Source: Lachnospiraceae bacterium (lineage in GTDB: Bacteria > Bacillota > Clostridia > Lachnospirales > Anaerotignaceae). From it: a DNA stretch of 64,000 bases. Below the pieces are notes generated by a model that saw nothing but the letters and a program-made list of their open reading frames with translations, was not told the origin of the DNA and made no database searches. The first letter of the stretch is position 1. The number at the start of each line of letters is the position of its first letter. Below, in pieces: positions 7,568 through 16,355 of the stretch. A program made the translations under genes and the position numbers. The stretch is from contig JAHZEA010000004.1 of NCBI GenBank assembly GCA_019422065.1, positions 62,001 through 126,000 on the forward strand. Direction: 5' to 3'.

Positions 7568-9688
7568 ATGGGAAGGATACTTATTGTGGCCGAAAAACCA
7601 TCGGTTGCCAGAGATATAGCCCGTGTTGTTGGCTGTAATAAAAAAAATGAGGGCTTTTTGGAGTCTGATGAATATATTGTTTCTTGGGCTTTGGGACACT
7701 TGGTTGCCCTTTGTGAGCCTGAGGACTACGACATATCTTATAAAAAATGGTCTATTGATAATCTGCCTATAATGCCGGATAACATGCGCCTTAAGGCTAT
7801 TAAAAAAACATCAAAACAGCTTACAGTACTTAAAAAGCTTATGAATGGCAAAGATATTGATTATATAATATGCGCCACAGACTCTGGAAGGGAAGGTGAG
7901 CTGATATTTAGATACATTTATCAGTTTGTTAAGTGCAGTAAACCTTTTAAGCGTCTTTGGATAAGCTCTATGACGGATGAAGCCATAAAAGAAGGTTTAA
8001 TGAGTTTAAAAGATTCAAAAGAGTATGATAATTTGTATTTAAGCGCAAAGTGCCGCTCAGAAGCCGATTGGCTTGTGGGTATAAACGCTTCAAGGGCTTA
8101 CACAATAACTCATAAAGCTCTGCTTTCTGTAGGACGTGTCCAAACACCGACACTTTATTTAATTGTAAAAAGACAGCATGAGATTGATAATTTTAAAAGC
8201 ACTGATTATTATGAGGTTCAAACGGACTACGGAAGTTTTAGCGGAATTTGGTTTAATGAAAAATACAGCAATACTCGAATTGATGACATAAATAAAGCTG
8301 AAGAAATAAAAAATAAAGTTAATAAAAAACAGGCAGTTGTAACTTTAATTGAAAGCGAGAATAAAAAAGAATACCCTCCGCTTTTATATGACCTTACAGA
8401 ACTTCAAAGAGCGGCAAACAGGGCTTTCGGTTATTCAGCTAAAAAAACACTGGATATAGCGCAAAACCTTTATGAAAAACATAAAATAATAACTTATCCA
8501 AGAACAGACAGCAGATATATAACAGAAGATATGAAAAGCACTGTGGCTTTTACGTTTAAAAAACTATTTTCTGTTGATGTTTATAAAAATGATATAAGCC
8601 GCCTTGATTTAAACACTCTTAATTTCAGCAAAAGAATAGTTGATAATACTAAGGTAAGTGACCACCACGCCATTATACCTGCTAATAACAAGCCGGCTTT
8701 AAACCGTCTTACAGCTGATGAATTTAATGTTTATAATCTGATAGTTAAAAGATTTACAGCGGTGTTTTATCCGCCTTATGAATACAATATTAAAACAGTT
8801 GTGGCCGCCTGCCTAAACGAAAATTTTGTTTCAAAAGGCAAAACTGATTTGAATTTAGGCTGGAGAATAATAGAGCCTTTAAAAGAAAAAGAAGAAAAAA
8901 CAGTTATACCGCCTGAATTGAAAAAAGGTGACAGTTTAAATATTGTTTCAGCAAAGGTTTTAAAAAAGAAAACACAGCCGCCGAAACAGTACACGGAAGC
9001 AACTCTTTTATCTGCCATGGAAAATGCCGGCCGTGAGATAGAAGACGAAACGCTTAAAGAGCAGATGAAAGATTCCGGACTTGGCACACCGGCAACCCGT
9101 GCGGCTATTATAGAGCGTCTTTTAAGTGTGGGTTATATTAGAAGGAAAGGCAAAAGCCTTGTGCCGGAAGAAAAAGGCAAGCGTCTTTGCATGGCTGTGC
9201 CGGAAGAAATAAAGTCGGCTGAAACTACAGGAAAATGGGAAAAAGGCCTTTCTTCTGTTTCAAAAGGTAAAATGGCGCCGGACAGATTTATGGGCAGTAT
9301 TAAGCGTTTTGTTATGTTCCTTATAGATGACGCTCAGAAGAATAAAAGAGAAGTTGTTTTTGAGGCTGAAACGCCTGCTAAAAAACGGCGTAATGTGTCT
9401 TTAGGCAAATGTCCGATATGCGGCAGTAAAGTACTTGAAAACTCCAAGGCTTTTTACTGCTCAAACTGGAAAGACGGCTGTGCATTTACTGTTTGGAAAA
9501 ATATACTGGACAGGTACTCAAATAATATGGATTCTGCTAAAATGCGAAAGATTTTAAAAAATGGCAGAGCGGAAAAAATTAAAATAACAATGCCTCAAAC
9601 GGGTGAGAGCGGAACAGCAGATTTAGTTTTAAACAAGGAGCGGAATTATATTGTGGAGCTTCAAAATTTTGAGCGTGATAAAAAATAA
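7568..9688 (+). CDS. topB: DNA topoisomerase III
   Basis: Type IA topoisomerase that relaxes and decatenates DNA through a 5'-phosphotyrosine. The N-terminal TOPRIM domain starts GRILIVAEKPSVARDIA and contains ATDSGREGELI. The active-site tyrosine is Y310 in ITYPRTDSR. The C-terminus carries a zinc ribbon (CPICGSK...YCSNWKDGC). The longer reading frame begins at 7544, but ATG 7568 has SD AAAGGAG (7555-7561) with 6-nt spacing and matches the family N-terminus, giving 706 aa. It is transcribed away from parE. Topo III-like enzymes also occur on mobile elements, but no conjugation genes lie nearby and the base composition matches its neighbours. Confidence 0.94.
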   Translation: MGRILIVAEKPSVARDIARVVGCNKKNEGFLESDEYIVSWALGHLVALCEPEDYDISYKKWSIDNLPIMPDNMRLKAIKKTSKQLTVLKKLMNGKDIDYIICATDSGREGELIFRYIYQFVKCSKPFKRLWISSMTDEAIKEGLMSLKDSKEYDNLYLSAKCRSEADWLVGINASRAYTITHKALLSVGRVQTPTLYLIVKRQHEIDNFKSTDYYEVQTDYGSFSGIWFNEKYSNTRIDDINKAEEIKNKVNKKQAVVTLIESENKKEYPPLLYDLTELQRAANRAFGYSAKKTLDIAQNLYEKHKIITYPRTDSRYITEDMKSTVAFTFKKLFSVDVYKNDISRLDLNTLNFSKRIVDNTKVSDHHAIIPANNKPALNRLTADEFNVYNLIVKRFTAVFYPPYEYNIKTVVAACLNENFVSKGKTDLNLGWRIIEPLKEKEEKTVIPPELKKGDSLNIVSAKVLKKKTQPPKQYTEATLLSAMENAGREIEDETLKEQMKDSGLGTPATRAAIIERLLSVGYIRRKGKSLVPEEKGKRLCMAVPEEIKSAETTGKWEKGLSSVSKGKMAPDRFMGSIKRFVMFLIDDAQKNKREVVFEAETPAKKRRNVSLGKCPICGSKVLENSKAFYCSNWKDGCAFTVWKNILDRYSNNMDSAKMRKILKNGRAEKIKITMPQTGESGTADLVLNKERNYIVELQNFERDKK

Positions 9689-9779
9689 AAAGTTATAAAA
9701 ATATATTGAAAGTATGTAAATTTTGAAATATACTCCCATTAAATACATAATTTGAACACACAAAGAGAGGGTGACATGT

Positions 9780-10676
9780 ATGAATATTGAGGCAGAAGCT
9801 GATAAATGGATGCGCAACGAAATAATAAGGTTTTTAATAGGCATTGTTGGTGTTGCTATATATTGTTTTGGTGTTAACTTTTTTATGGTTCCGTTAGGTC
9901 TATACAGCGGAGGCTTTTTAGGCATAAGCCAGCTTATAAGAACATTTCTTGTTTCAGGACTTGGGCTGAATTTCGGCAATTTTGATATAGCAGGTTTGCT
10001 TTACTATTTAGCCAATATACCGCTTATTATACTTGCATATAAAATAATGCCTAAAACATTTGTTGTTAAAGTTTTTATAGTTTCAACAACTATGTCGCTT
10101 TTCCTGTCTCTTTTTGGCATACCAAAAGAGCCTTTGCTGGATGAGAGGCTTACAAACTGTATTATAGGTGCTATAATATGCGGATTTGGCGCAGGAACAT
10201 ATTTAAAATGCGGCTGTTCAAGCGGCGGAACAGAGATTATAGGAATTTATTTTATACGTAAGAATTATAACTTAAGCATAGGTCAGGTAAACTTGTGTAT
10301 TAATGCTGGTATATACCTTATATGTCTTTTGCTGTTTAATGTTCAAACGGCTGTTTATTCCATTATTTACTCTGTTGTAAGTACTCTTGTAATGGATAAA
10401 ATCCATACACAGACAATTAATGTTGAGGCAATAATTATTTCTAAAAAGAATAATGACATAATAGAAAAACGAATTATGGAGGAAATGCAAAGAGGTATAA
10501 CATACTGGCAGGCTTATGGCGGATATACCGATGAAAAAAGCTATGTTATGTATACAATAATTTCAAAGTATGAAGTACCTACATTAAAAAGAATTGTTCA
10601 CGAGGCAAATCCTCATGCCTTTACTGTATTTAAAGAAGGCGCTAATGTAAGCGGTAACTTTATAAAGCGTCTTTAG
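9780..10676 (+). CDS. YitT family membrane protein (DUF2179 C-terminus)
   Basis: Integral membrane protein of 298 aa with about five to six helices (starting near 12-35, 50-70, 80-105, 125-145, 165-200) and a cytoplasmic C-terminal DUF2179-like domain of about 80 residues (IEKRIMEEMQRGITYWQAYG onward). Family traits include VNFFMVPLGLYSGGFLGISQL and CGCSSGGTEIIG. The biochemical role of the family is not established. An in-frame GTG sits at 9771, but ATG 9780 is better spaced from AGAGAGG (9764-9770). Its 3' end overlaps the convergent downstream gene by 17 bp. Confidence 0.85.
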   Translation: MNIEAEADKWMRNEIIRFLIGIVGVAIYCFGVNFFMVPLGLYSGGFLGISQLIRTFLVSGLGLNFGNFDIAGLLYYLANIPLIILAYKIMPKTFVVKVFIVSTTMSLFLSLFGIPKEPLLDERLTNCIIGAIICGFGAGTYLKCGCSSGGTEIIGIYFIRKNYNLSIGQVNLCINAGIYLICLLLFNVQTAVYSIIYSVVSTLVMDKIHTQTINVEAIIISKKNNDIIEKRIMEEMQRGITYWQAYGGYTDEKSYVMYTIISKYEVPTLKRIVHEANPHAFTVFKEGANVSGNFIKRL

Positions 10677-11112
10677 TTATAATTTTGTTTATAAGTTTTT
10701 CAAAAAACACCTCAAAACGCATATCATCATCTGATGTGCGTTTTTTGTGTTTTGAGCCATATTTTCCTGCCTTGCGCATTTTTTGAGATATATGCCTTTC
10801 AAAAAGCATGCGGTCTATATTGTCGTTTGTATATAAAAATCCGTTTTGGTGTACGGCAAAGCCATTTTTGGCTATAACCATAGCCGCAAGGCCATAGTCT
10901 TGAGTTATACAAATATCGTTTTCATTTAATCGGTTAATTATGGCATAATCCGCAGAATCTGACTGCTTATCAACAGTTATAGTTTCACACTCAGGCTCGG
11001 TTATTATGTGGCTTGTGTCACAAACGAGTATTACTGGTATTTTAAATTGTGATGCAATTTTAACAGCCTGTTTTCTTACGGGACAGCCGTCGGCGTCTAT
11101 AAATATATTCAT
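10660..11112 (-). CDS. YaiI/YqxD family protein (UPF0178, DUF188)
   Basis: Protein of 150 aa with the conserved N-terminal MNIFIDADGCPVR motif, the central TVDKQSDSADYAI segment and ITQDYGLA. The acidic residues and fold resemble PIN-like nuclease domains, but I know of no established activity. An upstream in-frame ATG (11124) is inside the SD run; ATG 11112 follows GGAGG at normal spacing and is preferred. It converges on and overlaps the yitT-like gene. Confidence 0.85.
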   Translation of the reverse strand: MNIFIDADGCPVRKQAVKIASQFKIPVILVCDTSHIITEPECETITVDKQSDSADYAIINRLNENDICITQDYGLAAMVIAKNGFAVHQNGFLYTNDNIDRMLFERHISQKMRKAGKYGSKHKKRTSDDDMRFEVFFEKLINKIITKDAL

Positions 11113-11206
11113 AACAGCCTCCATTTTTTATTTTTATTTTATCATTAAAAGGGTAAAAAGTTTATTATAATTTTAAAATTTTATGGTATTTACGGAATTA
11201 TTTTGA

Positions 11207-11212
11207 TATAAT
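11207..11212 (+). promoter_or_regulatory. Extended -10 promoter of metA
   Basis: TATAAT preceded by TG one base upstream (TGATATAAT), an extended -10 element 36 bp before the metA start. No good -35 is visible, and no S-box riboswitch lies here, unlike at metK. Confidence 0.45.
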
Positions 11213-11247
11213 ACTGAAATTAACAATTTATGAAAGGTGGGGTTTTA

Positions 11248-12177
11248 ATGCCTATTAAATTACCTGACCATCTTCCGGCAAAAGAAATACTTTCTAATGA
11301 AGGTATATTTGTTATGGGTGAAGACAGAGCGTATCATCAGGATATACGTCCTTTAAAAGTAGCCATACTTAACCTTATGCCTCTTAAAGAAGTTACGGAG
11401 GTACAGCTTTTAAGGCTTTTGGGCAACTCTCCGCTTCAGGTAGAAATTACACTGCTCTTTCCTAAGAGCCATGACTCTCAAAACACACCTGTGGAGCATT
11501 TAAAGAGCTTTTACCATACATTTGACGAAGTTAAAAATCAAAAGTTTGACGGACTTATTATAACTGGTGCGCCTATAGAGCTTATGGATTTTGAGGAAGT
11601 TGATTTCTGGCAAGAGCTTACAGAAATTATGGAATGGTCAAAGTCTAACGTAACAAGCACAATGCATATATGCTGGGGTGCACAGGCAGGACTTTATTAT
11701 CATTATGGAGTACCTAAAATTATACTTGATAAAAAGATATCCGGAGTATTCCCGCATTATAAAAACCCATATCACGACAAGCTTTTAAGAGGCTTTGATG
11801 ATATATTCTATGTTCCGCACTCAAGAAGAACGGAAGTAAGACGAGAGGACATTATTAATACAGGTAAAGTTGTTATACTTTCGGAATCTGACGAGTCGGG
11901 AGTTTACATAGCTTCTGCTAAGCATGGAAGACAGATTTATGTTATGGGCCATTCGGAATATGACGCCCTTACACTTAAAAATGAGTATATGCGTGATTTA
12001 GCCAAAGGTATTAATCCAGAAGTGCCAAAGCATTATTTTAAAGATGACGACCCGAATAATATTCCTCTTGTAAGGTGGAGGTCTCATTCGAATATTTTAT
12101 TCTCTAACTGGTTAAACTACTATGTATATCAGGAAACACCTTATGATGTAGAGAAGATAGTAAAAACAGAAGACTGA
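11248..12177 (+). CDS. metA: Homoserine O-acetyltransferase (MetA family)
   Basis: Activates homoserine for methionine synthesis. The 309-aa protein has the MetA catalytic Cys142 (HICWGAQAG) and the His235/Glu237 pair (MGHSEYD). Residue 111, in GAPIELMDF, is glutamate. Work on Bacillus cereus MetA showed that Glu111 selects acetyl-CoA where the E. coli enzyme has Gly111 and uses succinyl-CoA, so this should be an acetyltransferase despite the historical succinyltransferase name. This fits the metY gene at 25.8 kb, whose substrate is O-acetylhomoserine. The upstream ATG 11230 overlaps the SD; ATG 11248 after AAAGGTGGGG is the likely start. Confidence 0.95.
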   Translation: MPIKLPDHLPAKEILSNEGIFVMGEDRAYHQDIRPLKVAILNLMPLKEVTEVQLLRLLGNSPLQVEITLLFPKSHDSQNTPVEHLKSFYHTFDEVKNQKFDGLIITGAPIELMDFEEVDFWQELTEIMEWSKSNVTSTMHICWGAQAGLYYHYGVPKIILDKKISGVFPHYKNPYHDKLLRGFDDIFYVPHSRRTEVRREDIINTGKVVILSESDESGVYIASAKHGRQIYVMGHSEYDALTLKNEYMRDLAKGINPEVPKHYFKDDDPNNIPLVRWRSHSNILFSNWLNYYVYQETPYDVEKIVKTED

Positions 12178-12362
12178 AATTAATTAGCCGTGTTTGCGTT
12201 TATTTTGCGTCAAAAACGGCTGATTTTGTATAATAAATAAAATTATTTTGCTTAATAAAACAAAGATTTTTATTGAAGTTGTTTCTGCATAGTGATATAT
12301 TTAGTTAAATAAATATTACACTGTTTGTTGTTTAATACTAAATAACAAAGGAGGAATTTAAA

Positions 12363-13448
12363 ATGAATTTAAAAAAATTTATATCTTTATTGGCAGTAGC
12401 TGTTTTTGCAGTAACAGCTTTTGCAGGATGCAGTTCTAATGAAAGCAATTCTGATGAAGGCAGCTCCAATATAATTGCTTCAGGCGATGGTGTTCAGGTT
12501 GAACTCATAAATGACGCTTCATCATCAGAAGAAACAGACACAGACAGCGAGGCAATGAATGTTGCCATGCTTAAAGGTCCTACAGCTATAGGCGCTGTTA
12601 TGCTTATGAAAGCACAGGACGAAGGCACGGCAGAAGGCAATTATAATTTTACAATAGATACAGCGCCGGACAGTGTTGTAAGCAAAGTAATTTCAGGCGA
12701 GGTTGACGTAGCGGCTGTTCCTTCAAACTCAGCAGCGGCTATATACAACAAAACAGAGGGCGGTGTTGTTGTAGCGGCTGTTAACACATTAGGCACTCTT
12801 TACCTTATTGAAAACGGAGATACAATTAATTCTGTTTCTGATTTAGCTGGTAAAACAATAAATTCATCAGGTCAGGGTGCTGTGCCGGAATATGTTTTAA
12901 ACTATATTTTAGCTCAAAGCGGAACAGAAAATGTAACAGTAAACTTTATGCAGGCGCATGATGAATTAGCGGCGGCTGTAGCTTCTGGAGAAGTTGATAA
13001 TGCGCTTCTTCCTGAGCCTTATGCAGATGTTGCTCTTGCTAAAAATCCTGATTTAAGAGTAGCTCTTGATATAGCCCAGTGCTATGATGAATACTCAGGC
13101 GTTGAAAAAGGCGAAATGCCTAACACACTTCCTATGGGATGTATTATAATAAGAAAAGAGTATGCCGAAAGCCATCCGGAAGAAGTAAAATTATTCCTTG
13201 ATGAGTACAAAAAATCTATAGAAGAAGTAAACAGCAATGTGGAAGAAAGTGCAAAATATGTTGTTTCTTATGGTATTATAGACGATGAAACAGTTGCAAA
13301 AGAGGCAATACCTAAATGCAGTATTTACTATATAGACGGTGAAGAAATGAAAAGCGTAATGGAAAGTTTTCTCAGCATTATGAATGAGGCAAACCCTAAA
13401 TCAATAGGCGGCAGTCTGCCAGCTGATGACTTTTATTATGCCGGATAA
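12363..13448 (+). CDS. ABC transporter substrate-binding lipoprotein (NMT1/SsuA-like)
   Basis: 361-aa lipoprotein. The signal peptide ends in AFAGC, with the lipidated Cys at about 23, then an S/E/D-rich linker to about 60 and a periplasmic-binding-protein type 2 fold. Features such as GPTAIGAVML, SGEVDVAAVPSN, DLAGKTINSSGQG and LPEPYAD are typical of the NMT1/THI5/SsuA family, which binds nitrate, sulfonates, pyrimidine or similar small ligands. The ligand cannot be told from sequence. SD AAGGAGG is 9 nt from the ATG. It is first in an operon with a permease (13464) and an ATPase (14220). It follows metA, but a weak hairpin and about 180 bp separate them. Confidence 0.88.
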   Translation: MNLKKFISLLAVAVFAVTAFAGCSSNESNSDEGSSNIIASGDGVQVELINDASSSEETDTDSEAMNVAMLKGPTAIGAVMLMKAQDEGTAEGNYNFTIDTAPDSVVSKVISGEVDVAAVPSNSAAAIYNKTEGGVVVAAVNTLGTLYLIENGDTINSVSDLAGKTINSSGQGAVPEYVLNYILAQSGTENVTVNFMQAHDELAAAVASGEVDNALLPEPYADVALAKNPDLRVALDIAQCYDEYSGVEKGEMPNTLPMGCIIIRKEYAESHPEEVKLFLDEYKKSIEEVNSNVEESAKYVVSYGIIDDETVAKEAIPKCSIYYIDGEEMKSVMESFLSIMNEANPKSIGGSLPADDFYYAG

Positions 13449-13463
13449 GGATGAGTTTTAAAG

Positions 13464-14213
13464 TTGAAAAAAGACCGTAAAGAATTTATATCAAAAGCCG
13501 TTTCGGTTTTAATATGGGTGTTTATATATCAAGCTATAAGCTATTGTATAGGAAAGTCGCTTCTTGTGCCTACAGTAGGCGATATTATGCGTGCTTTTAT
13601 GGGTATGTGCACTGGTATTGAATTCTGGAGTACGGTCTTTTTTTCTCTTTTAAGAATAATAATAGGCTTTATTTTAGCTGTTGCGGCCGGTTTGGTTTTA
13701 GCTTGGCTTTCTTACCGATATAATCTGATTTATAACTTTGTGTACCCTGTTTTAAGTGTTATAAAGGCCGCTCCTGTAGCGTCTTTTATAATTCTTGCTC
13801 TGCTTTGGATGAAATCAGGGCATGTACCGGTGTTTATTTCATTTTTAATGGTTCTGCCTATGGTATGGAGCAATGTGCTTCAAGGATTTAAACAGACAGA
13901 CAACAAGCTTTTGGAGATGGCATATGTTTTTAACTTTACAGTTAAAAGAAAAATTAAAATGATATACATACCTCAGGTTATGCCTTATTTTAAAACTGCA
14001 TGTGTAACGGGTTTAGGCTTTGCGTGGAAAAGCGGCATAGCGGCAGAAGTTATAAGCACGCCTAAACTGTCTATAGGCAGAAAGCTTTATGAGTCTAAAA
14101 TATATATAGAAACACCGGAGCTTTTTGCATGGACTCTTACAGTTATTATTTTAAGCATTGTTGCGGAAAAGGCTTTTAAAGCTTTGCTTAACAGGTTTAT
14201 AAAGTTAAGGTGA
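13464..14213 (+). CDS. ABC transporter permease (BPD type 1)
   Basis: 249-aa inner-membrane protein with about six helices. The cytoplasmic coupling loop around residues 150-190 (LLEMAYVFNFTVKRKIKMIYIPQVMPYF, shortened in description) corresponds to the EAA motif of binding-protein-dependent permeases, ending in GLGFAWKSGIAAEV. The start is TTG 13464, 16 bp after the lipoprotein gene's stop, with SD AAGGATGAG. It belongs to the SsuC/TauC-like group. Six bases separate its stop from the ATPase gene, so the three genes form one importer. Confidence 0.88.
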   Translation: MKKDRKEFISKAVSVLIWVFIYQAISYCIGKSLLVPTVGDIMRAFMGMCTGIEFWSTVFFSLLRIIIGFILAVAAGLVLAWLSYRYNLIYNFVYPVLSVIKAAPVASFIILALLWMKSGHVPVFISFLMVLPMVWSNVLQGFKQTDNKLLEMAYVFNFTVKRKIKMIYIPQVMPYFKTACVTGLGFAWKSGIAAEVISTPKLSIGRKLYESKIYIETPELFAWTLTVIILSIVAEKAFKALLNRFIKLR

Positions 14214-14219
14214 AAAAGT

Positions 14220-14864
14220 ATGATTTGTTTTAATAATATATTTAAAGCTTATGAAAAACCTGTGTTTTCGGATTTTAGTATGTGCCTAAATGAAGGGGTT
14301 ACAACATCTCTTTTAGGGCCGTCAGGCGGCGGAAAAACAACACTTATTAATATGCTTTTGGGCTTTGAAAAGCCTGATAAAGGCAGTATTTCCGGTATAG
14401 AAAACAAAAGCTTTTCTGTTGTTTTTCAGGAAGACAGGCTTCTTGATAATTTTACTGTTAAAGAGAATATTATGGTTTCCAGTAATGACGAAAGCCTTTG
14501 TAAAAAAATACTAGAACTTTTAGATATGCAGGATACAGAAGATTTATATATAAACGAGCTAAGCGGTGGAATGAAAAGAAGGGCGGCTATAGGCAGATGT
14601 CTTTTAAAAAACGCTGATATTTATATATTTGATGAGCCTTTTAAGGGAATTGATGAGGCTTTGAAAAAGAATATAATAAACGGCATGAAAAAATATCTTA
14701 ATGGAAAAACATGTTTTTTAGTTACCCACGATATTAACGAAGCAGTTGAAATGTCTGACTGTATTAAAATAATGAGCAAAAGTCCGGCTGAAATTATAAA
14801 AGATGTATGCGTTAATGAAATAGACAAAAGTTTTATAGAAAACTTTAAAAACGGTATTTTATAA
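14220..14864 (+). CDS. ABC transporter ATP-binding protein (SsuB/TauB-like)
   Basis: 214-aa ATPase powering the importer encoded upstream. Walker A GPSGGGKTT (about 33-41), Q-loop VVFQEDRLLDN, signature LSGGMKRRAAIG, Walker B IYIFDEPFKGID and switch VTHDINEAVEMS are all present. It is shorter than typical family members (about 250 aa), with little sequence after the H-loop. SD AAGGTG precedes the ATG. A terminator closes the operon at 14896. Confidence 0.9.
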   Translation: MICFNNIFKAYEKPVFSDFSMCLNEGVTTSLLGPSGGGKTTLINMLLGFEKPDKGSISGIENKSFSVVFQEDRLLDNFTVKENIMVSSNDESLCKKILELLDMQDTEDLYINELSGGMKRRAAIGRCLLKNADIYIFDEPFKGIDEALKKNIINGMKKYLNGKTCFLVTHDINEAVEMSDCIKIMSKSPAEIIKDVCVNEIDKSFIENFKNGIL

Positions 14865-14895
14865 ATATCTGTTTAGTAAATTAAGAGTAAAAAAT

Positions 14896-14930
14896 AAGAG
14901 AGCGGTTTTTAATTTGCCGCTCTCTTTTGT
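14896..14930 (+). terminator. Terminator of the ABC importer operon
   Basis: Stem AAGAGAGCGG (14896-14905) / CCGCTCTCTT (14917-14926) with an AT loop and a short T-run. Confidence 0.85.
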
Positions 14931-14958
14931 TATACTTTAATTAACTTTTTTAGCGTTT

Positions 14959-14978
14959 AAACTTAAATATTTAAGTTT
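14959..14978. repeat. Perfect 20-bp AT palindrome
   Basis: A perfect palindrome of two 10-bp arms (left arm AAACTTAAAT) ends exactly where the stop codon of the cytidylate-kinase-like gene begins on the other strand. There is no loop and no T-run, so it is not a classical terminator. It could be a protein-binding site or an RNA 3'-end structure. Confidence 0.6.
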
Positions 14979-15611
14979 TTAGTTGTTATATGGTTTTCTG
15001 AGCTCATCGTCTTTTCTTAAATCAAGGTACTGAACTATTAATTTAACAGCTGACTGAGCATCGATATAATTCATGTTAAGCATTAAGTCGTAGTTGTTCG
15101 GGTCTCCCCATTTATTGCCTGTATGATAGTTGTAATAAGCCTCACGAGCTTTATCTACTTTACGTACTTCTTTTTCAGCGTTGTTCCTGTCAAGACCATA
15201 GTCTGTAATTGCTCTGGCTACTCTTGTTTGGAACGAAGCATATGTATAAATATTTACGCAGTTCTGGTAATCTTTTAATACATAATCAGCGCATCTTCCT
15301 AAAATAACACACGGTCCGCTGGAAGCCACATCACGGATTACCTGTGACTGAACACTGAATATTTTCTCGTTAAAAGGCATGCCGTATATTTGTGTTTCAG
15401 GACCAAGCCTTGAAAGCAGATAAAGGAAGTTATTTCCAGCCTGAAGCTCAGCTTCTTTAAAAAGCTCATCTTTTATTCCGCTTTTTTCAGCAGCCAATGA
15501 AATAAGTTCATTGTCATAATAAGGTATATTAAGTTCTTTTGCTAAAAGTTCAGCTATTTTCCTTCCGCCGCTGCCGTACTGCCTGCTTATAGTAATAATT
15601 GCGTTCTTCAT
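14979..15611 (-). CDS. Cytidylate kinase-like family protein
   Basis: 210-aa P-loop protein of the cytidylate-kinase-like (AAA_26) group found widely in Clostridia. It opens with IITISRQYGSGGRKIAELLAKEL, where GSGGRKIA takes the place of the kinase P-loop; further family segments are IPYYDNELI and SSGPCVILGRCADYVL. It is distinct from canonical Cmk, and its substrate is unknown. The reading frame can start at TTG 15632, but ATG 15611 has AGGGGG at 8-nt spacing. A consensus promoter lies upstream (15653-15681). Confidence 0.85.
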   Translation of the reverse strand: MKNAIITISRQYGSGGRKIAELLAKELNIPYYDNELISLAAEKSGIKDELFKEAELQAGNNFLYLLSRLGPETQIYGMPFNEKIFSVQSQVIRDVASSGPCVILGRCADYVLKDYQNCVNIYTYASFQTRVARAITDYGLDRNNAEKEVRKVDKAREAYYNYHTGNKWGDPNNYDLMLNMNYIDAQSAVKLIVQYLDLRKDDELRKPYNN

Positions 15612-15652
15612 ACTGATTGCCCCCTTTATCAAAACAACTACTTTATAAATTA

Positions 15653-15681
15653 ATTATAGTACATTTGGCTGAAATTTTCAA
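15653..15681 (-). promoter_or_regulatory. SigA promoter of the cytidylate-kinase-like gene
   Basis: Minus-strand TTGAAA (15681-15676), a 17-nt spacer and TATAAT (15658-15653), about 42 bp before the ATG. Confidence 0.7.
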
Positions 15682-15801
15682 CATTAAATGAAATTTTTAA
15701 TGCATTTTTTTGATGTATTTTTAAACAGAATAATTTGTTATACAACAAGTTAAACAAAAAAATAAAAGTAATAAAGGGTTTTGATTTATTCATTCTAAGG
15801 T

Positions 15802-16290
15802 TTAAAAATCAAGTATCATATCATACCAAACGGCTCCGCCATGGACTGATTTTGAAACACCAAGATTTTTATAACCGAATTTTTCATAGTAGTGTATCAG
15901 CTCTTTTTTACATGTAAGTATCATTCCTGTACGGCCGAATTTTTTTGAGTTTTCAATCATTGTGCTCATAAGAAAGGCGGCAATACCGCAGCGCCTTTTT
16001 TCCGGTATAACATCAAGGCCAAATACTGCCTGATATGTGCCGCTAGGGTTATGATAATTTACATTTTCAAACATCTCGTCTAATATAAAAAATGAATTTG
16101 TTACACAGCCGTTTATAAATCCTATTGGTTTATCGTCTTCAAAGGCTATTAAAAATGAATTTGGGAATGTAATAATTCTTTGTCTGAAAATTTCTTTTGT
16201 TGCGGCTTCGCTTTTTGGAAAGCATTTTGCCTCAATCTCTGTTACAATATCCAAATCAGAAAGAGTTGCAGTTCTTATTGATAATGACAT
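15802..16290 (-). CDS. GNAT family N-acetyltransferase
   Basis: 162-aa acetyltransferase of the GNAT fold. The acetyl-CoA-binding motif A is VIPEKRRCGIAAFLMSTMI (about 95-113), with the R-x-x-G-x-A signature, followed by motif B LTCKKELIHYYEKFGYKNLG. The substrate is unknown. SD AAGGAG is 7 nt before the ATG. It lies downstream of the aldolase gene on the same strand but is separated by a strong terminator at 16314, so it is probably expressed on its own or by read-through. Confidence 0.88.
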   Translation of the reverse strand: MSLSIRTATLSDLDIVTEIEAKCFPKSEAATKEIFRQRIITFPNSFLIAFEDDKPIGFINGCVTNSFFILDEMFENVNYHNPSGTYQAVFGLDVIPEKRRCGIAAFLMSTMIENSKKFGRTGMILTCKKELIHYYEKFGYKNLGVSKSVHGGAVWYDMILDF

Positions 16291-16308
16291 AAATTTCTCC
16301 TTTTTCTA

Positions 16309-16337
16309 TAAAAATACGCGCCGCAAAAGGCGCGTAT
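16309..16337 (-). terminator. Terminator of fba
   Basis: Perfect 9-bp stem ATACGCGCC (16314-16322) / GGCGCGTAT (16329-16337), followed on the minus strand by a T-run. It lies between fba and the GNAT gene. Confidence 0.85.
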
Positions 16338-16355
16338 AGTTTTTACAATATTTAA

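Noticed and set aside
7568..9688. topB as a marker of an integrative conjugative element
   Set aside because: No relaxase, type IV secretion or integrase gene nearby, and composition and neighbours are chromosomal.
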